Position numbers and translations under genes: made by a program. A stretch of 64,000 nucleotides of DNA from Nymphaea colorata (Eukaryota; Streptophyta; Magnoliopsida; Nymphaeales; Nymphaeaceae): NCBI RefSeq assembly GCF_008831285.2, contig NC_045146.1:22523703-22587702 (forward strand), written 5' to 3'. Shown piece by piece: positions 62,258 to 64,000 of the stretch. Each line of letters opens with the position of its first letter. Position 1 is the first letter of the stretch. The notes beneath the pieces are model-generated. The model did no database searches. It had not been told where the DNA came from and was given only the letters and a program-made list of their open reading frames with translations.

Positions 62258-64000
62258 CAGAGGGTATCAATACCACCACCAGTTTCAGCCGTTTCTCGAG
62301 TTTCAGAGCTTGCAGCAGCCAGCAAGGTGGTTGCACCCTCCACCACCACCATCATCGCCGCCACAGCCTCCGCCACCGCCGCCACCGCCACATTTGGTTC
62401 TCGAGTCCCAGCCGGACAACCCTCCCTCCCGTCTCCTTCCTTTCATATCCAGCTTCCGCCCTCTTGTGGACACAAGCGAGCCCGGCTGCAGCCGAGAGAG
62501 GCACCATTTTCCGGACGAAGATGTCTCCCTTGCCGATGAGGCCGCCGATCGAAGATGGCCGAGAGAGGAAGGAGCTGCGAGAAGCCCTACCAATTCCGTC
62601 AGAGGACCAGTCTGGTAAAGTGCCATGAGAAGAAACAGTAGTGCCTTCCCAACTGTTTCTTTCTTGTTCTAAATTCAAACTTTTTGTGCGCTTTTTCTCT
62701 CTTTTTTTGCTTAACTATCACTTCGCTCCTGCAATCTGTGGTCTAGGGTGGGATTCGCAGTAGAGACTCTTAGACATGCAAGAGTCTCTTGAATAATCAA
62801 TTCAAGTTTCTAATCTTTTATCTCATTTACAGCCTAGCTAGCTCGCTATAATATCAGGGACACCTTTATTATCTTGAGACAGATTATCAAACTCCTCTCT
62901 CTCTCTCTCTCTCTCTCTTTTTCCTTGTTCCGCCCTCTTGATTCTTAACTCAAATCTAGATTGATATTCCCAAGATGCATTGTAACCCAATAAAAAAGAA
63001 AAAAAGATTCTTCGGAATTTGTAGCGTGCCAAATTAAATGCTTGGGAAATGATTCGCTTCGTCATAGATTTGAGAAGAAACAAGCACATATCCACTGGTT
63101 CTGATTCATTGCGACTTATCCATGGCTGTTCCGCTCCTCACACTACTCCTGTCCATCAATTCTGCAGGAGGCTTTCAGATTCGATCCACAACATTAACTC
63201 CAGAGCTGCTGCCACCACCACGACCAACAACAGTACCAAGAGATACAGGAAGGGTGGAGAAGAAAACGAGCCGCCGGAAAGCAAAAGCAGCAGCACAACC
63301 AGCTACCGCATGTTCAGCGAGCTCGAGGCCATCTACAACGTTGGCTTCTCAGGGGACCTTCAAGCAGGCTCTGGCTCGGCCCTCACTGGAGACAACCCTC
63401 CCCCTCCCATGGCGAAGCCGAGCATGGTGCCGGAAATGGCGGCTGCACACGTCGACTTCGCGTCCGAGACGTCTGCAGACGAGGAGGGGTCCCTTAAGAA
63501 GATACAGAACGTTCAGCAGCAGCAGCAGCATCAGCAGCAGAAGGCAAAGAAGAAGAAGAGGAAGAAGCAGCAGCAGAAGTTGGCATCGATAGCTGCCTTC
63601 TTCGAGAGGCTTGTGAACCAAATCATGGAGCACCAGGAGGCGCTGCACCGCCGGTTCATGGAGGTCATGGAAAGGAGGGACCGGGAGCGGCAGAGCCGTG
63701 AGGAGGAGTGGCGGCGGCAGGAGGCGGCGAGGCTCACCCGCGAGAAATCGCTGAGGGCTCAGGAGGAGGCCGCGGCGGCGTCGCGGGAGGCTGCCATCGT
63801 GACCTTCCTCGAAAAAATCACCGGAGAGACGCTGCGGCTGCCCAAGAGGGAAGCCGGCAGCCATGAGAGCGGCGCTCAGCCCGAGGCCTCAGACACTGAC
63901 CGCCGCAATGACGGCAGCGAGGGAGGCAATAACCAGAACAGCAACAACAGCATCAGGAGGTGGCCCAAGTCAGAGGTGAACGCTTTGATCAAGGTGAGAA
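62091..64000 (+). CDS. Trihelix (GT-2/GTL1/PTL-like) transcription factor, runs off the window
   Basis: Exon 1 is 62091–62614, and exon 2 runs from 63168 to beyond 64000 with matching phase (TG|G). At least 452 aa are encoded. Residues 40–55 are poly-Gln, and a Pro-rich stretch follows. Near the end of exon 1 RRWPREE marks the start of a first trihelix domain. Only about 16 residues (ending RGPVW) then precede the intron, and exon 2 resumes with YRMFSELEAIYN, the end of such a domain. The centre has a Lys-rich segment and the GT-2-type helix FFERLVNQIMEHQEALHRRF, then EVMERRDRERQSREEEWRRQ and AAIVTFLEKITGE. A second trihelix begins RRWPKSEVNALIKV at the window edge. These proteins bind GT elements and regulate growth, trichomes or petals. 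The reduced first domain is the main oddity. Confidence 0.85.

Noticed and set aside
62152-62678. Minus-strand and alternative-frame ORFs over trihelix exon 1
   Set aside because: Repeat translations of the CAG and CCACCG tracts opposite the real coding frame.
63122-63592. 156-codon ORF starting at the ATG before trihelix exon 2
   Set aside because: It is a different frame from the one carrying the GT-2-type central helix and second trihelix. Arg/Ser/Thr-rich content reflects frame shift.

Overview
The window reads as nuclear DNA of a flowering plant. Genes are split by GT–AG introns of about 80 bases to almost 4 kb, the spacers are AT-rich and full of (TA)n/(GA)n microsatellites, and several genes are plant-specific (a REVEILLE-type MYB, a GT-2-type trihelix factor, the eIF4E-binding protein CBE1). 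Plant L1 LINE, CACTA and small TIR elements are also present. I cannot name the species. Gene models were built by hand from conserved protein blocks plus phase-consistent splice sites. UTR limits are mostly unknown.

Layout. 0.4–1.1 kb (+): the 3' end of the meiotic gene SPO11-2, running in from outside the window. 4.8–10.7 kb (+): CBE1, an eIF4E-binding protein of about 1,096 aa in 10 coding exons. 10.75–16.3 kb: a spacer with a possible decayed LTR end. 16.3–23.8 kb (-): a REVEILLE8-clade MYB gene of 273 aa whose 3.8 kb first intron holds a decayed L1 LINE with an internal 265-bp tandem duplication. 27.2–29.5 kb (-): an uncharacterised acidic protein whose start codon abuts a 1.8 kb intron. 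29.9 kb (-): tRNA-Glu(CTC). 32.0–42.1 kb (-): an 11-exon G-patch protein (GPATCH4/PINX1-like) with a 1.9 kb TIR element in its first intron. 43.9–46.7 kb (+): LTV1, divergent from the G-patch gene. 47.7–48.2 kb (-): a decayed copy of the 3' end of the REVEILLE gene. 49.0–49.3 kb (-): a small secreted protein with a faint PSY-peptide resemblance. 49.3–61.8 kb: a repeat-rich spacer with microsatellites, small TIR elements and a CACTA terminus, then a GC-rich block dense in CACGTG G-boxes. 62.1 kb to the window end (+): a trihelix transcription factor whose first DNA-binding domain looks eroded and whose second starts at the edge.

The genes do not form a cluster or pathway. The one plausible functional pairing is the head-to-head G-patch and LTV1 genes. 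Both families act in nucleolar or ribosome biogenesis, and both 5' ends carry telo-box-like AAACCCTA motifs. The most informative anomalies are the REVEILLE 3'-end pseudogene 31 kb from its likely parent, the eroded first trihelix domain, the G-box block with a 24-bp perfect palindrome, and the possible secreted peptide gene.
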